From contig JAFGRY010000017.1 of the NCBI GenBank assembly GCA_016934955.1, positions 97,108 to 161,107 on the forward strand: 64,000 nt of DNA. Reading direction: 5' to 3'. The position numbers were made by a program, and so were the translations under genes. Every line of letters begins with the position of its first letter. Within the stretch, counting starts at the first letter, position 1. The notes below the pieces were generated by a model. It did not search any database and was not told the DNA's origin. It saw nothing but the letters and a program-made list of their open reading frames with translations. This document shows positions 1 to 8,110 of this stretch, piece by piece. The stretch is from a bacterium (GTDB lineage Bacteria; Zhuqueibacterota; QNDG01; JAGLOF01).

Positions 1-916
1 GAAGAATCGTATATCCGTTGTAGGCGGTATATGTCGCGTAGTAGGTGACACTGCCGTCATCATCGATAAATCGCACGAAGCGGGCGTCTTCGATGCCGTT
101 GCTCTCTGAGTATGATACGGGGAAAAGAATCCGTTCTGATAGAGCCGTATCGAGAGAAAACGTGACCTCATAGTGGGAAGTCGCCAGCCAGGTAATGGTG
201 TGAATCGTCTGTTCACGGGTGGGGGAGATATTCTTCTCTTTCTTTACATTCGCGGCAGCGGCGAGTAGTTCGCCATAGATGAACGTGTCTCCCAGCTGAT
301 CCATCACCAGCAGGGCGTCATCCTCGTCTATCTTCATTTCTCCCAGTTTATTCATGAAGGTTTTTTTATCATAAACGTGCCGTGTGATAATTTCGGGAAC
401 ATCAACCAGTTCTCCGGGCGGTTCGCAGGTGCAGTTGTTATGTGCGTCGATGATTCCGCTTCTGAAGGCGATGGATGAGATGTGCCCTTCCCCCGTCGCT
501 CTGAAGCTGAAAATAACTCTTTTCTGTCCATTGCTTAAATTCCCCTGATAGGGATCTTCCACCATGGAAGGATTGAAAAAGGCCGCCGACTCAATGGAGT
601 ATTCCATGGTGAAGTAGGCTCCTATTATCAGCCGTTTTTCGACAGGAATTGCCTCAGCATCCTGATCCAGGCGTGATACCAGGAACCTGACACGGTCAAA
701 ACTGTTTTCAAAGATACGGGTGATGTTGCGGTGACGGGTTGAAAAATTCCGGAGGATCTGGTTTAATATATACCTGGAATCGACCTCCGTCATGGCCAGA
801 ACGGTACCGATGATCCTCAACGCCCTTTTTTCGTTGCCCGGCATATAATATTTTGTAATGACACGCTTCGGGTCGGGGAAAAACCGTATCGTTTTTCTAT
901 TCACGGTGACTGACAT
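1..916 (-). CDS. GH130 beta-mannoside phosphorylase/hydrolase, partial (3' end off the left edge)
   Basis: This gene is absent from the ORF track because its frame runs off the window. Reading the complement from the ATG at 914-916 gives about 305 stop-free residues starting MSVTVNRKTIRFFPDPKRV. A Shine-Dalgarno AGAAGGGA lies about 7 bases before the ATG. The first ~170 residues are an N-terminal extension. Close to the edge come EDARFVRF and YYATYTAYNG, which match the propeller core of the long GH130 type. Family knowledge: GH130 enzymes phosphorolyse or hydrolyse beta-mannosides, usually in the cytoplasm, and no signal peptide is visible here. The gene is divergent from the decayed glycan genes that follow. 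It is a different subtype from the short GH130 protein at 10550. Linkage specificity cannot be read from the sequence. Confidence 0.82.
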   Translation of the reverse strand, partial: MSVTVNRKTIRFFPDPKRVITKYYMPGNEKRALRIIGTVLAMTEVDSRYILNQILRNFSTRHRNITRIFENSFDRVRFLVSRLDQDAEAIPVEKRLIIGAYFTMEYSIESAAFFNPSMVEDPYQGNLSNGQKRVIFSFRATGEGHISSIAFRSGIIDAHNNCTCEPPGELVDVPEIITRHVYDKKTFMNKLGEMKIDEDDALLVMDQLGDTFIYGELLAAAANVKKEKNISPTREQTIHTITWLATSHYEVTFSLDTALSERILFPVSYSESNGIEDARFVRFIDDDGSVTYYATYTAYNGYTIL

Positions 917-1106
917 TGGTGTCCCTTCTGATTTGATAAGGATTGCTGTGTCCCGGCCACTGTCCAGACAGGATTGGATGTACGGCGGATAATATACAAC
1001 AACTCCGTCAAATAGCAAGGTTAAAATATTTTACTATTTATTAGGTTATTTCTGTGTATATTGGCCTTTGATACTGTCCGTGAAGAAATTCGTATGGAAA
1101 ATATAG

Positions 1107-1865
1107 ACATGCTATATCGGAAAGTCTGTCTTATCGTCGCCCACCAGTGATTGGCGTGATGAGCAGTGGGTGCTGGGATACGGTCTTTTTGTCAATACGA
1201 TCGTTTATGCCTATCTGTCTCTCTTCGGATTTCATGAGCGGGCTGCCGAACTGCGGGGTTTGATGAGCAAATTCACCGTGCAGACTGCAGCCCAGCATCG
1301 CCATGTGCATGAGGGACTGGTTGTTCCGCATAAACCATATTATGCCCTGTGGTCTTATAAAGTACACAGTAATCAGCGGTTCGATCTGCTGGGGAACAGT
1401 TTTGCGGTAATAACCGGGATGGCCTCGCCCACCCGATCACGGTCTCTCATCACCTGGGTTGAGTCTGAATGCGACGCGCTGAGAGACCGGGGCGAGCTTG
1501 CCGGTGATCTGCCGCCCTGTCTGCTGCCGTTTATCCGTCCCGAAGATCCGGACTGGCGTCCACGGTATCAACTCTACAATAATCCCGGTGATTATCATAA
1601 CGGCGGCATTTGGCCGTTTATCTGCGGTTTCTATGTTGTCGCCGCTCTGGCTGCGGGGCATCAAAGACTCGCAGAGGAAAAACTCGTTTCTCTTGCACAG
1701 CTTGTGAAAACCAGTCGTGATAAAAAACTGGCTTTCGGATTCAACGAGTGGATCCGGGCGGGAGATGGCACTCCTGGAGGACAGGACTGGCAAACCTGGT
1801 CAGCGGCAATGTATCTCTATGCCGTTGCGTGCGTCAAAAGCGGGAAAACAATATTCTTTGCATAA
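1107..1865 (+). pseudogene. GH100-like (invertase/glycogen-debranching-like) gene, 5'-truncated remnant
   Basis: The open frame extends upstream of the listed GTG (1170) to a stop at 1104-1106 without any plausible start, reading SDWRDEQWVLGYGLF. The rest carries the C-terminal half of an alpha/alpha-barrel glycosidase: YHNGGIWPF and FNEWIRAGDGTPGGQDWQTWSAAMYLYA-type signatures, as in GH100 and related amylo-glucosidase-like proteins. Family members are roughly 400-500 residues; about 250 are present here, so the N-terminal half is missing. There is no ribosome-binding site at the GTG. It lies directly before a glycosyltransferase ghost, so I infer that a deletion removed the start of this gene. 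An alternative is a split gene rescued from the GTG, which I consider less likely because the missing part would carry half of the barrel. Confidence 0.68.
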
Positions 1866-1890
1866 AATAAAGAATCGGCAGGGAGGTAAT

Positions 1891-2341
1891 GAAAAATTCA
1901 GAGTCGTTGAGCGCCGCGTTCTCCTGACTATTGGACTTCTCAGCGAGAATAATGGCATTGAATGGGTTGTGGAAGCATTGCCGAGGTGGTGACACTATTT
2001 CCCGACGTTCTCTATATTGTCCTGAAATGGACACATCCCAATGGTACCCGGTGACAGGGGGAGCGATAGAGAATTTCTTTTGAATCCCGGGGAAAAGAAC
2101 CGGGACTGCAGCAGCATGCTGTTTTTTAAAACCAATATGTACCACTGGAACGGCTGGTCGAGTTTCTGGTCGCGACCGATATGTATATCACCCCGTATCT
2201 TTCCAAAGAGCAGATATCTTCCGGGAACTCGCCCGTGACTGATTGCGGCAGCAAGAGCTGTTTTACGGTCCAAATCACGATCGCTCGATGAATGGTTGTG
2301 CCGGGAGGCCGGTATTACTGCCGTTTAATTACGAAAATGAT
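1891..2341 (+). pseudogene. Degenerate GT4 glycosyltransferase remnant
   Basis: No intact frame exists, but two successive frames give recognisable GT4 sequence. The first reads RRVLLTIGLLSENNGIEWVV up to a TGA at 1990. The second, shifted, reads FPDVLYIVLKWTHPNGTR, then stops, then LVEFLVATDMYITPY, SKEQISSG and finally GRPVLLPFNYEND. These align in order with VLLSFGLLSASKGFEDVIS, HPNVVYIVAGATHPHVLR, LVEFISTADIYITPYLNEEQ and GRGVLVPFKDP of the intact enzyme at 8271. At least four in-frame stops and one frameshift are visible, and the first ~185 residues of the family are missing. This is a dead gene. It is a diverged relative of the 8271 product, not a recent copy. Confidence 0.8.
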
Positions 2342-2619
2342 TACAGTTTGACTTTTTGCGGAAACAGTATTACCTTATGACAGCACACCAGGCGGGGATG
2401 TATCACGTTCCCGGTGGATTCAATGAAGTGTTCGACGTCTCCCTGATTCTCAAAGAAGTTACCTGCCTTGCCGTGTCATCTCACAGCGTGCGTGTTCAGG
2501 ACAGCATGAGTTTTGAGTGCAACTGCATCCGTGGATTTGCCTGCTGATGGTCAATGAGCCCCTGATGAGAATAAACTCCCTTGTTGGGCAGATATCGGTA
2601 AGGTATGAGGTGCTTGTTT
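2342..2619 (+). other. Non-coding or decayed stretch
   Basis: A 63-residue frame (2356-2547) with YYLMTAHQAGMYHVPGGFNE is open here, but I recognise no family and it has no clear ribosome-binding site. It may be another remnant of the decayed glycan locus. The stretch ends in the leader of the response-regulator gene. Confidence 0.35.
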
Positions 2620-3288
2620 ATGAAAGATATATCTATCCGTATAGTGATCGCCGACGACAACAGTCTGCTGTTGGAAGGTCTTGTTGCCATGATCGAAAAA
2701 CTGGATGAATTTACTGTTGTCGGGACTGCCCCGAACGGTGATGGAGCTCTGGAACTGATACAAAGCCTGCGTCCGGATGTGGCGCTGATAGACATCGGCA
2801 TGCCCGACAAGGACGGTCTGGAAGTTACGCAGATTCTTCATCAAGACATGCCGGAAGTGAAAGTGATCATTCTCGGTCTGATTGACCTGACTGATGAAAT
2901 CATGGCATGTATTGCAGCCGGAGCGACTGGATATGTATTGAAGGAATCTTCCTTTGACCATTTGATTGAGACTATTAAAGCCGTGTACCGTAATGAAACG
3001 TTCTGCTCTCCACGGGTGGCTGCGTCCCTCTTCTCCCGAATCGCTGAATTGACTATTGAAGTCAACGAGCAGATACCGATTAATTCCGTCAAGTTATCCC
3101 CGCGTGAACTGGAGGTGATTAATCTCATCGCCGAGGGTATGCCGAACAAGGAAATCGGTCTGCGGCTTTTTATTGAAACACAGACAGTAAAAAATCATAT
3201 CCATAACATTTTAGACAAACTTCAACTGCATAACCGTTTCGAAGCCGTGCAATATGCCCGGGAACGAAATCTTTTAAGTAAAAAATAA
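2620..3288 (+). CDS. NarL/FixJ-type response regulator (receiver plus LuxR HTH)
   Basis: A 222-residue transcription factor. The start at 2620 (MKDISIRIVIADDN) is preferred over the listed 2605 because GAGGTG sits about 7 bases before it. The receiver domain (about 5-122) has the acidic pair DD at 12-13, phosphoacceptor Asp58 in DVALIDIGMPD and Lys108 in TGYVLKES. The conserved Thr/Ser that normally ends the fourth strand is replaced by glycine (VIILGL, Gly86), which may blunt phospho-switching. The LuxR helix-turn-helix (about 158-215) is typical: LSPRELEVINLIAEG, then TVKNHIHNILDKL. No sensor kinase gene is adjacent. A degenerate receiver protein follows 165 bases downstream in the same direction. 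Target genes are unknown. Confidence 0.9.
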   Translation: MKDISIRIVIADDNSLLLEGLVAMIEKLDEFTVVGTAPNGDGALELIQSLRPDVALIDIGMPDKDGLEVTQILHQDMPEVKVIILGLIDLTDEIMACIAAGATGYVLKESSFDHLIETIKAVYRNETFCSPRVAASLFSRIAELTIEVNEQIPINSVKLSPRELEVINLIAEGMPNKEIGLRLFIETQTVKNHIHNILDKLQLHNRFEAVQYARERNLLSKK

Positions 3289-3361
3289 TATAATAATTTT
3301 TCCTGCCCGAGGCTCAGTACTTTCTTGCCATATTTCCAGTTTGGTCCATGTCGTTGCTGTA

Positions 3362-3370
3362 CCCCCCCCC
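3362..3370. repeat. C9 homopolymer in an intergenic region
   Basis: Nine consecutive C residues lie about 85 bases upstream of the 3454 gene. Such runs can slip during replication and change promoter spacing. No evidence of variation is available from one sequence. Confidence 0.5.
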
Positions 3371-3453
3371 TGGACCCATATTGTACCTGCCGGTCTATTG
3401 ACTATCTGCTCTTCATTCGTGACATTGTTGCATGCTAAAAAAGAGACAATGCC

Positions 3454-3810
3454 ATGCAGACGATTAACGTGATGTTTTCAAGCCGTCCGAAGCTGTTATC
3501 TGAAGTTTTCCACAATCTGATCGAACGGCAGCCGGATATGAGAGTCGTGGGAGAGGTTGTCGACCCCATCGAATTAATCTTTGCTCTCAGGAAAACGCCA
3601 ACTGATGTCATTATCATCACTCCGATGAAGGCGAATGGCGTGCCGAGGGTCTGCAGTCAATTACTGAAAGAACATCCCCGGTTGAAAATTTTGACTCTGA
3701 CACTGGAAGGAGAGGCCGTCTATATTTACCAGTCCGGGTTGAAAAGGAGCTGTATTCAGAAACCCACCGAACAGATGCTTCTCGATGTTATCCGGAAGGG
3801 GGTACAGTAG
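3454..3810 (+). CDS. Stand-alone receiver-like protein lacking the phosphoacceptor
   Basis: A 118-residue protein with the length and alternating alpha/beta pattern of a response-regulator receiver domain: INVMFSSRPKLLSEVF, then TDVIIITPM, then LKILTLTLEGE, then RSCIQKPTEQ. The usual acidic pair is replaced by SSR, and the phosphoacceptor strand reads IIITPM instead of LLDxxMP. The Lys before Pro near the C-terminus is retained (QKP). Phosphorylation at the normal site is therefore not expected. It has no output domain. It could sense a ligand or partner instead, or modulate the neighbouring LuxR-type regulator. The weak upstream ribosome-binding site is AAAGAGA. The fold assignment is inferred from pattern and context. 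Confidence 0.65.
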   Translation: MQTINVMFSSRPKLLSEVFHNLIERQPDMRVVGEVVDPIELIFALRKTPTDVIIITPMKANGVPRVCSQLLKEHPRLKILTLTLEGEAVYIYQSGLKRSCIQKPTEQMLLDVIRKGVQ

Positions 3811-3899
3811 ATGTCCCGCTGTTCGCTGAGGAGGAGGCATTTTCGACGCCGCCTGGAGAAAAGGAATCATATGGCCCACTAATCGAAAGGAGCAGTGCC

Positions 3900-4025
3900 A
3901 TGGGAGATAAAGGCCGGAAAGACCGCGAAAAGAAAAGCAGACAAAAATCAGCACAGCAGGATAAAAACGCCGGAGGCGGGCAAAAGCCGGTGGAGAGGGC
4001 GGGTGCGGTAGATGAGAGGAAGTAA
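3900..4025 (+). CDS. Small highly charged protein, 41 residues
   Basis: This gene is below the ORF-track cutoff. ATG at 3900 is preceded by AAAGGAG at an ideal distance. The product begins MGDKGRKDREKKSRQKSAQQ and is almost all Lys, Arg, Asp, Glu, Gln, Ala and Gly, with no hydrophobic core, so it is probably disordered. Short proteins starting MGDKG followed by Lys-rich runs occur in several bacterial phyla as uncharacterised proteins; I recall this pattern but cannot name a function. The strong ribosome-binding site and clean stop support translation. A nucleic-acid or ribosome association would fit the charge but is only a guess. Confidence 0.6.
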   Translation: MGDKGRKDREKKSRQKSAQQDKNAGGGQKPVERAGAVDERK

Positions 4026-4134
4026 CCCCCGATCATGATGAGCATTACACTATGTATAGATATCCCATAGATATGCGATGGTTATGTACCGAAACCCAGC
4101 TTCTATTACGAGCGGAAACAGGAAAGTAATAACG

Positions 4135-4437
4135 ATGCAACATAATGGTAATATGATACTTGTCGGTATTAAAATCAATGATAAACTGCAAGAACAGCTG
4201 GATGCAAGCAAACCCTCTGTAAAACCTTTTTTTGCTGATAATAATGAGGATTTCCTGCAGGTATTCCGGATTGATGATCATGAATACCTTGCAAAGCGTG
4301 CGAAAAGCGGCACTTCTCTGGAGGAATTAGGCAACATGCGTTTGAACCTGAAAACCATGCTGAATCTTATTTGTCCCCAATTCGTTATTTCCGAGGCCGC
4401 GATTAAAATTTACGCCTATTCACCCTCACCACTGTAG
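4135..4437 (+). CDS. Hypothetical protein, about 100 residues
   Basis: I do not recognise the family. The start at 4135 (MQHNGNMILVGIKIND) is preferred to the listed 4078 because AGGAAAG precedes it; the extra 19 residues of the longer frame look non-coding. The product is soluble, with a beta-rich N-terminus (MILVGIKIND), a charged middle (DDHEYLAKRAKSG) and a hydrophobic C-terminal half. It is monocistronic in appearance, with gaps on both sides, between the small charged protein and the radical-SAM gene. Confidence 0.6.
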   Translation: MQHNGNMILVGIKINDKLQEQLDASKPSVKPFFADNNEDFLQVFRIDDHEYLAKRAKSGTSLEELGNMRLNLKTMLNLICPQFVISEAAIKIYAYSPSPL

Positions 4438-4532
4438 TCGCACTGCCTGTCTGCCCAATATGATAAGATGCTCAGCCGCCGGCGTAAAGAGATGAGGACT
4501 GGGGCACTAAGCAGCATACTGCGAGGGACACG

Positions 4533-6188
4533 ATGAAGAATTTAGTGAATACCAATACCAGGTGCCTTATCATTCAATCAGAGTTTTCCAAATTCAGTTA
4601 TTGGAATTATGGTGATGTATGCAAGATGGTTGGCGCAAAATATCCGTCTGCGCCTCTGGGCCTGCTGACGGTTGCGGCACTGCTCCCTCAGCAGTGGTCG
4701 TTTAAACTGGTAGACGCGAACATTGAAGAAATTCTTGATGAACATTTTGAATGGGCGGAGATTGTCTGTATTGGTGGTATGCTGCCGCAGCAATCAAGCA
4801 TGATTTCGCTGATTAACCGGGCGCATCGATTCGGGCGTCCTGTTGTCGTTGGCGGCCCGGATCCAACCTCACAGCCCGAACTGTACCGTAATGCCGATTT
4901 TCTGGTCCTGGGCGAGGGGGAAGTGACCATTCCGCTGTTTATCGCCGATCTGGGAAAGGGCTGCACCGGAGGTGAATACAGGTCGCTGGAAAAAGCTGAC
5001 ATGGCCGAGGCTGTCGTCCCCCGGTTTGATTTGATCTCTTTTAAAAATTATATGCAGATAGGCATTCAGTATTCGCGGGGATGCCCTTTTCACTGTGAGT
5101 TTTGCAACATTGTCGAATTGTTCGGCAGAAAACCGCGCACCAAGGAACCCGAGCAGATGCTTCGGGAGCTTCAGACGCTGTATAATTTGGGGTATCGGGG
5201 ACATATCGATATTGTCGATGACAATTTCATCGGCAATGTACGTAAGGTGAAAACACTCCTGACCGCCCTCAGGGACTGGTCAGCGGCATACAAATATCCC
5301 TTCTATTATTCAACGGAATGTTCAATCAACCTTGCAGATGATACGGATCTGATGCAGATGATGCAGGATGTAGATTTTCGCTATGTCTTCATCGGCATTG
5401 AAACACCGGAGAAGAAAGCACTGATAATGACGGACAAGACAGCGAATGTGAACAGACCGGTGAAAGAAACGATTGGAATAATCTATTCATATGGAATGAT
5501 CGTCACGGCAGGTTTCATCATCGGGTTTGATCATGAAAGCGACCAGATCGCGGAAAATATGATAAGCTGTATTCAGGATTCAGGAATTGCGATGGCGATG
5601 CTTGGCATGTTATACGCATTGCCTAATACCAAATTATCGAGACGGTTGGAAAAAGAAGGCAGATTTTTTAGATCTAGCACCAGGTTCGATGCGGACCGGA
5701 GGGTGATTGACCAGACGACGAATGGGTTGAATTTTGTTACCATCAGGCCCAGGGCGGACATTTTACGTGATTTCCGCCGCGTTGAAAGGGCCATCTACAG
5801 CCCGGCGAATTATTTTGACAGAGTCACAACCAGTGTCTTGCAGTTAAAGAGGAAGGCCAGACATACACCGAAATTAACAAAATGGTTGAGAACGGGATTC
5901 GCCTTTTTACGGGTTAGCCGCCGGCTGACTATGGACAGATTAACCGCCAGGCCTTATCGGACCATGTTTTTCAAGATCCTCCTCAACAATCCCCGTGCAC
6001 TCGAGGCTGCCGTCAGCCTTTCAGCGATGTATATTCATTTTTATAAACAATCTCGATTTATTATTACCCATATCACAAAGGAGATTAAGAACGTCCCCTC
6101 GGCGGAATCAGTAACGTCTCCTGCAACCCAGAGCGTAGATCACACGGAGCAAGCGCGGGTAATTGAAATTACTGGAAACCCGTATTGA
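4533..6188 (+). CDS. B12-binding radical SAM protein with DUF4070-type C-terminus
   Basis: A 551-residue enzyme. The N-terminal ~150 residues form a Rossmann-like cobalamin-binding domain (PSAPLGLLTVAALLP, VDANIEE, VVGGPDPTSQPELY, LGEGE). The radical-SAM cluster motif follows at about residue 184: RGCPFHCEFC, with the CxxxCxxC spacing that binds the [4Fe-4S] cluster. DIVDDNFIGN lies in the barrel. The C-terminal ~150 residues resemble DUF4070, as in the hopanoid C-2 methylase HpnP and relatives. The substrate cannot be assigned: HpnP-like lipid methylation is one option, but no hopanoid genes are nearby. GAGGGA precedes the ATG. It is cytoplasmic, and no operon partner is obvious. Confidence 0.88.
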   Translation: MKNLVNTNTRCLIIQSEFSKFSYWNYGDVCKMVGAKYPSAPLGLLTVAALLPQQWSFKLVDANIEEILDEHFEWAEIVCIGGMLPQQSSMISLINRAHRFGRPVVVGGPDPTSQPELYRNADFLVLGEGEVTIPLFIADLGKGCTGGEYRSLEKADMAEAVVPRFDLISFKNYMQIGIQYSRGCPFHCEFCNIVELFGRKPRTKEPEQMLRELQTLYNLGYRGHIDIVDDNFIGNVRKVKTLLTALRDWSAAYKYPFYYSTECSINLADDTDLMQMMQDVDFRYVFIGIETPEKKALIMTDKTANVNRPVKETIGIIYSYGMIVTAGFIIGFDHESDQIAENMISCIQDSGIAMAMLGMLYALPNTKLSRRLEKEGRFFRSSTRFDADRRVIDQTTNGLNFVTIRPRADILRDFRRVERAIYSPANYFDRVTTSVLQLKRKARHTPKLTKWLRTGFAFLRVSRRLTMDRLTARPYRTMFFKILLNNPRALEAAVSLSAMYIHFYKQSRFIITHITKEIKNVPSAESVTSPATQSVDHTEQARVIEITGNPY

Positions 6189-6417
6189 TTGGGAATGGCG
6201 TGCAGGATGTGCAGACAGGGGAGACGCAGCCGGGCATCAAGGCCGTAATATGGAGGAATTGATGATGTTCGCTGAGGCGTTTGCAGCAGAAGTGAACGGG
6301 TGGTTTCCGCCCGAAATGTTACTTGATCTGGCTTGCCGGGTCATATGCAGCATAAGATTGAGACCTGTCACAACCAAGATGAACACAATCAGGCACACGT
6401 AAACAATGGAGAATACC
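6189..6417 (+). other. Intergenic stretch, no supported gene
   Basis: A 79-residue frame (6163-6402) overlaps the end of the radical-SAM gene and has no convincing ribosome-binding site or recognisable domain. It may be the untranslated leader of the RRM gene, whose mRNAs are often long and regulated in other bacteria, but no specific structure is evident. Confidence 0.4.
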
Positions 6418-6693
6418 ATGAAAATGTATGTAGGCAACCTGTCGACTAAAGTCACCGAAGACAATTTAAAAGAAACGTTTGAAGCCTTTGGGCTGATTAA
6501 ATCCGTGACACTTGTCAAAGATAAAGGCACCGGCGATTCCCGGGGCTTCGGATTTATCGAGATGCCTTCCAAAGCTGAGGCTCAGGCGGCAATCGATGGG
6601 CTTAACGGTACAGATTTACAGGGGAAAACCCTGGTAGTTAACGAAGCCCGGCCTCGCCGGGAACATCAAGGGAACAGAGAAAGAAGATTCTAG
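6418..6693 (+). CDS. RRM-domain RNA-binding protein
   Basis: A 91-residue single RRM protein. The start at 6418 (MKMYVGNLS) has GGAG six bases upstream; the listed 6406 start has none. RNP2 is MYVGNL and RNP1 is RGFGFIEM, both with the aromatic residues needed for stacking on RNA. The C-terminal tail ARPRREHQGNRERRF is Arg-rich, as in small cyanobacterial and FCB glycine/arginine-tailed RNA-binding proteins. Such proteins are often cold- or stress-induced and bind single-stranded RNA. With the KH protein at 7767 this gives two RNA binders within 1.4 kb, separated by a slipin gene. Confidence 0.95.
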   Translation: MKMYVGNLSTKVTEDNLKETFEAFGLIKSVTLVKDKGTGDSRGFGFIEMPSKAEAQAAIDGLNGTDLQGKTLVVNEARPRREHQGNRERRF

Positions 6694-6754
6694 CCGGCGG
6701 AGATTGAACGAGAAGACCGGTTTCTGGCAACCATCCGTTTTACTGTGAGAATCG

Positions 6755-6778
6755 ATCCTTCCACTACGGGATCATTTT
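6755..6778 (+). terminator. Weak hairpin after the RRM gene
   Basis: GATCC and GGATC flank a 10-base loop and are followed by ATTTTGTTT. The stem is only 5 bp, so this is a possible weak terminator between the RRM and slipin genes. Confidence 0.3.
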
Positions 6779-6806
6779 GTTTCCATATGCTGATAAGGAG
6801 TTGATC

Positions 6807-7559
6807 ATGATGTACCTGTTTCCCGTAATTATTATCGTTATGCTTTTTATTGCAGGCGCGGTCCGTGTTCTGAAAGAATACGAAAGGGGTGTAATCTTTC
6901 GACTCGGCCGGATGATCGGCTATAAGGGGCCCGGTTTGATTATTCTGATTCCTGTGATTGACCGGATGGTTAAGGTGAGCCTGAGAACCGTAGCCATGGA
7001 TGTCCCGCCCCAGGATGTTATTACGAAAGATAATGTTTCCGTGAAAGTCAACGCGGTTGTTTATTTCCGGGTGATGGATGCCGGTAAGGCGATCGTGGAA
7101 GTACAGGATTATCTCTATGCGACGTCACAACTGGCCCAAACGACTCTGCGGTCGATTCTGGGTCAATTTGAACTGGATGAACTGCTTGCAACCAGGGACA
7201 AGATCAATGAAGAGCTTCAAGTGATTCTGGACAAACATACAGATCCCTGGGGAATTAAAATATCCCTGGTGGAAGTCAAGCACATCGATCTTCCGGAAGA
7301 GATGAAAAGAGTAATCGCCAGACAGGCTGAAGCGGAAAGAGAACGGAGAGCGAAAATTATTCATGCAGAAGGAGAATTACAGGCCTCAGAACAGCTTGCT
7401 GCAGCTGCGGCTGTCCTCGGAAGAGAACCGACGGCGATTCAGCTGCGGTTTCTGCAGACCCTGGTTGAAGTCGCGGCTGAAAATAATTCCACCATGCTCT
7501 TTCCTGTCCCGATCGATTTATTTGAGCCGTTCATGAAGAGAATGAGAAAGAAAGAATAA
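6807..7559 (+). CDS. Slipin / SPFH-Band 7 membrane protein
   Basis: About 250 residues. The start at 6807 ([19 protein letters not shown]) is placed after AAGGAG, instead of the listed 6777. An N-terminal hydrophobic segment of about 18 residues anchors the protein. The band-7 domain follows ([50 protein letters not shown]), then a coiled-coil stretch ([18 protein letters not shown]). This layout is typical of bacterial slipins, which oligomerise on the membrane face. Slipins are usually paired with a NfeD-type protease-linked partner; none is next to this gene, so it is an orphan. Function in bacteria is poorly defined: membrane microdomains or stress. Confidence 0.93.
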   Translation: MMYLFPVIIIVMLFIAGAVRVLKEYERGVIFRLGRMIGYKGPGLIILIPVIDRMVKVSLRTVAMDVPPQDVITKDNVSVKVNAVVYFRVMDAGKAIVEVQDYLYATSQLAQTTLRSILGQFELDELLATRDKINEELQVILDKHTDPWGIKISLVEVKHIDLPEEMKRVIARQAEAERERRAKIIHAEGELQASEQLAAAAAVLGREPTAIQLRFLQTLVEVAAENNSTMLFPVPIDLFEPFMKRMRKKE

Positions 7560-7766
7560 TACCATCGCTGTGATCGAGAATGAATACAGCCTCGCGCCTG
7601 TTGCCGTGGAATAGAGACCAATGTTCGCTGAAAAAAACAGGGGCCAGCGGTGAACGGAATGCAGCCGCAGAAGCGAAACGAATGTCACATGGTACCGTGT
7701 TACTCGTTGGTACGCATATCCAACTGACTGAATAAGATTTGGCTGAAGCGATACTGCTGAGGCCTA

Positions 7767-8045
7767 ATGAAAGAATTTATCTTATATGTGATCAGCCATC
7801 TCGTGGATGAGCCCAATCAAATCAGGTTAAATGAGATTCTCGGTCAGCATACCCTTGTTTATGAATTACATGTCGGAGACAATGATGTGGGAAAAGTAAT
7901 TGGACGCCATGGCAACACCATCAGATCTCTTCGCATTCTCTTATCAGCAGCAGCAGCGAAACAGGGCAAGCGGATCATTCTGGAGATAATGGAAGGCGGG
8001 ATACATCAGGATGTCGTTCCCGCCGGCAGGCCGTTGCCGGTTTGA
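7767..8045 (+). CDS. khpA: KH-domain RNA-binding protein (KhpA family)
   Basis: A 92-residue protein made of a single KH domain, with the signature VIGRHGNTIRSLRILL containing the GxxG loop (GRHG). Length and sequence match the KhpA/YlqC family, whose members bind RNA, often as dimers or with a Jag/KhpB partner. In most genomes khpA sits between rpsP and rimM; here it stands alone, with no ribosomal genes, so it could be a second copy. The N-terminus (MKEFILYVISHLVDEPNQI) is standard. GAGG precedes the ATG. The C-terminal tail VPAGRPLPV is short and unremarkable. Confidence 0.9.
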   Translation: MKEFILYVISHLVDEPNQIRLNEILGQHTLVYELHVGDNDVGKVIGRHGNTIRSLRILLSAAAAKQGKRIILEIMEGGIHQDVVPAGRPLPV

Positions 8046-8075
8046 CCGGTGACAGGCATGCACCTGCTCCCGATA

Positions 8076-8110
8076 CTCTCCCGTTAATGACGGTGCGTCA
8101 GACGGGAGAG
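8076..8110 (+). terminator. Strong two-part hairpin downstream of khpA
   Basis: CTCTCCCGT pairs perfectly with ACGGGAGAG, and inside the loop TGACG pairs with CGTCA around GTG, giving 14 bp in total. There is no T-run after it, so it may be a factor-dependent terminator or a structured RNA end instead of an intrinsic terminator. Confidence 0.5.

Noticed and set aside
4533-6188. Sulfatase-maturing radical SAM enzyme (anSME)
   Set aside because: The protein has a B12 domain and a DUF4070-like end, and lacks the SPASM-type cysteines of anSME.
6163-6402. 79-residue frame before the RRM gene
   Set aside because: It overlaps the radical-SAM end, has no ribosome-binding site and no recognised domain.
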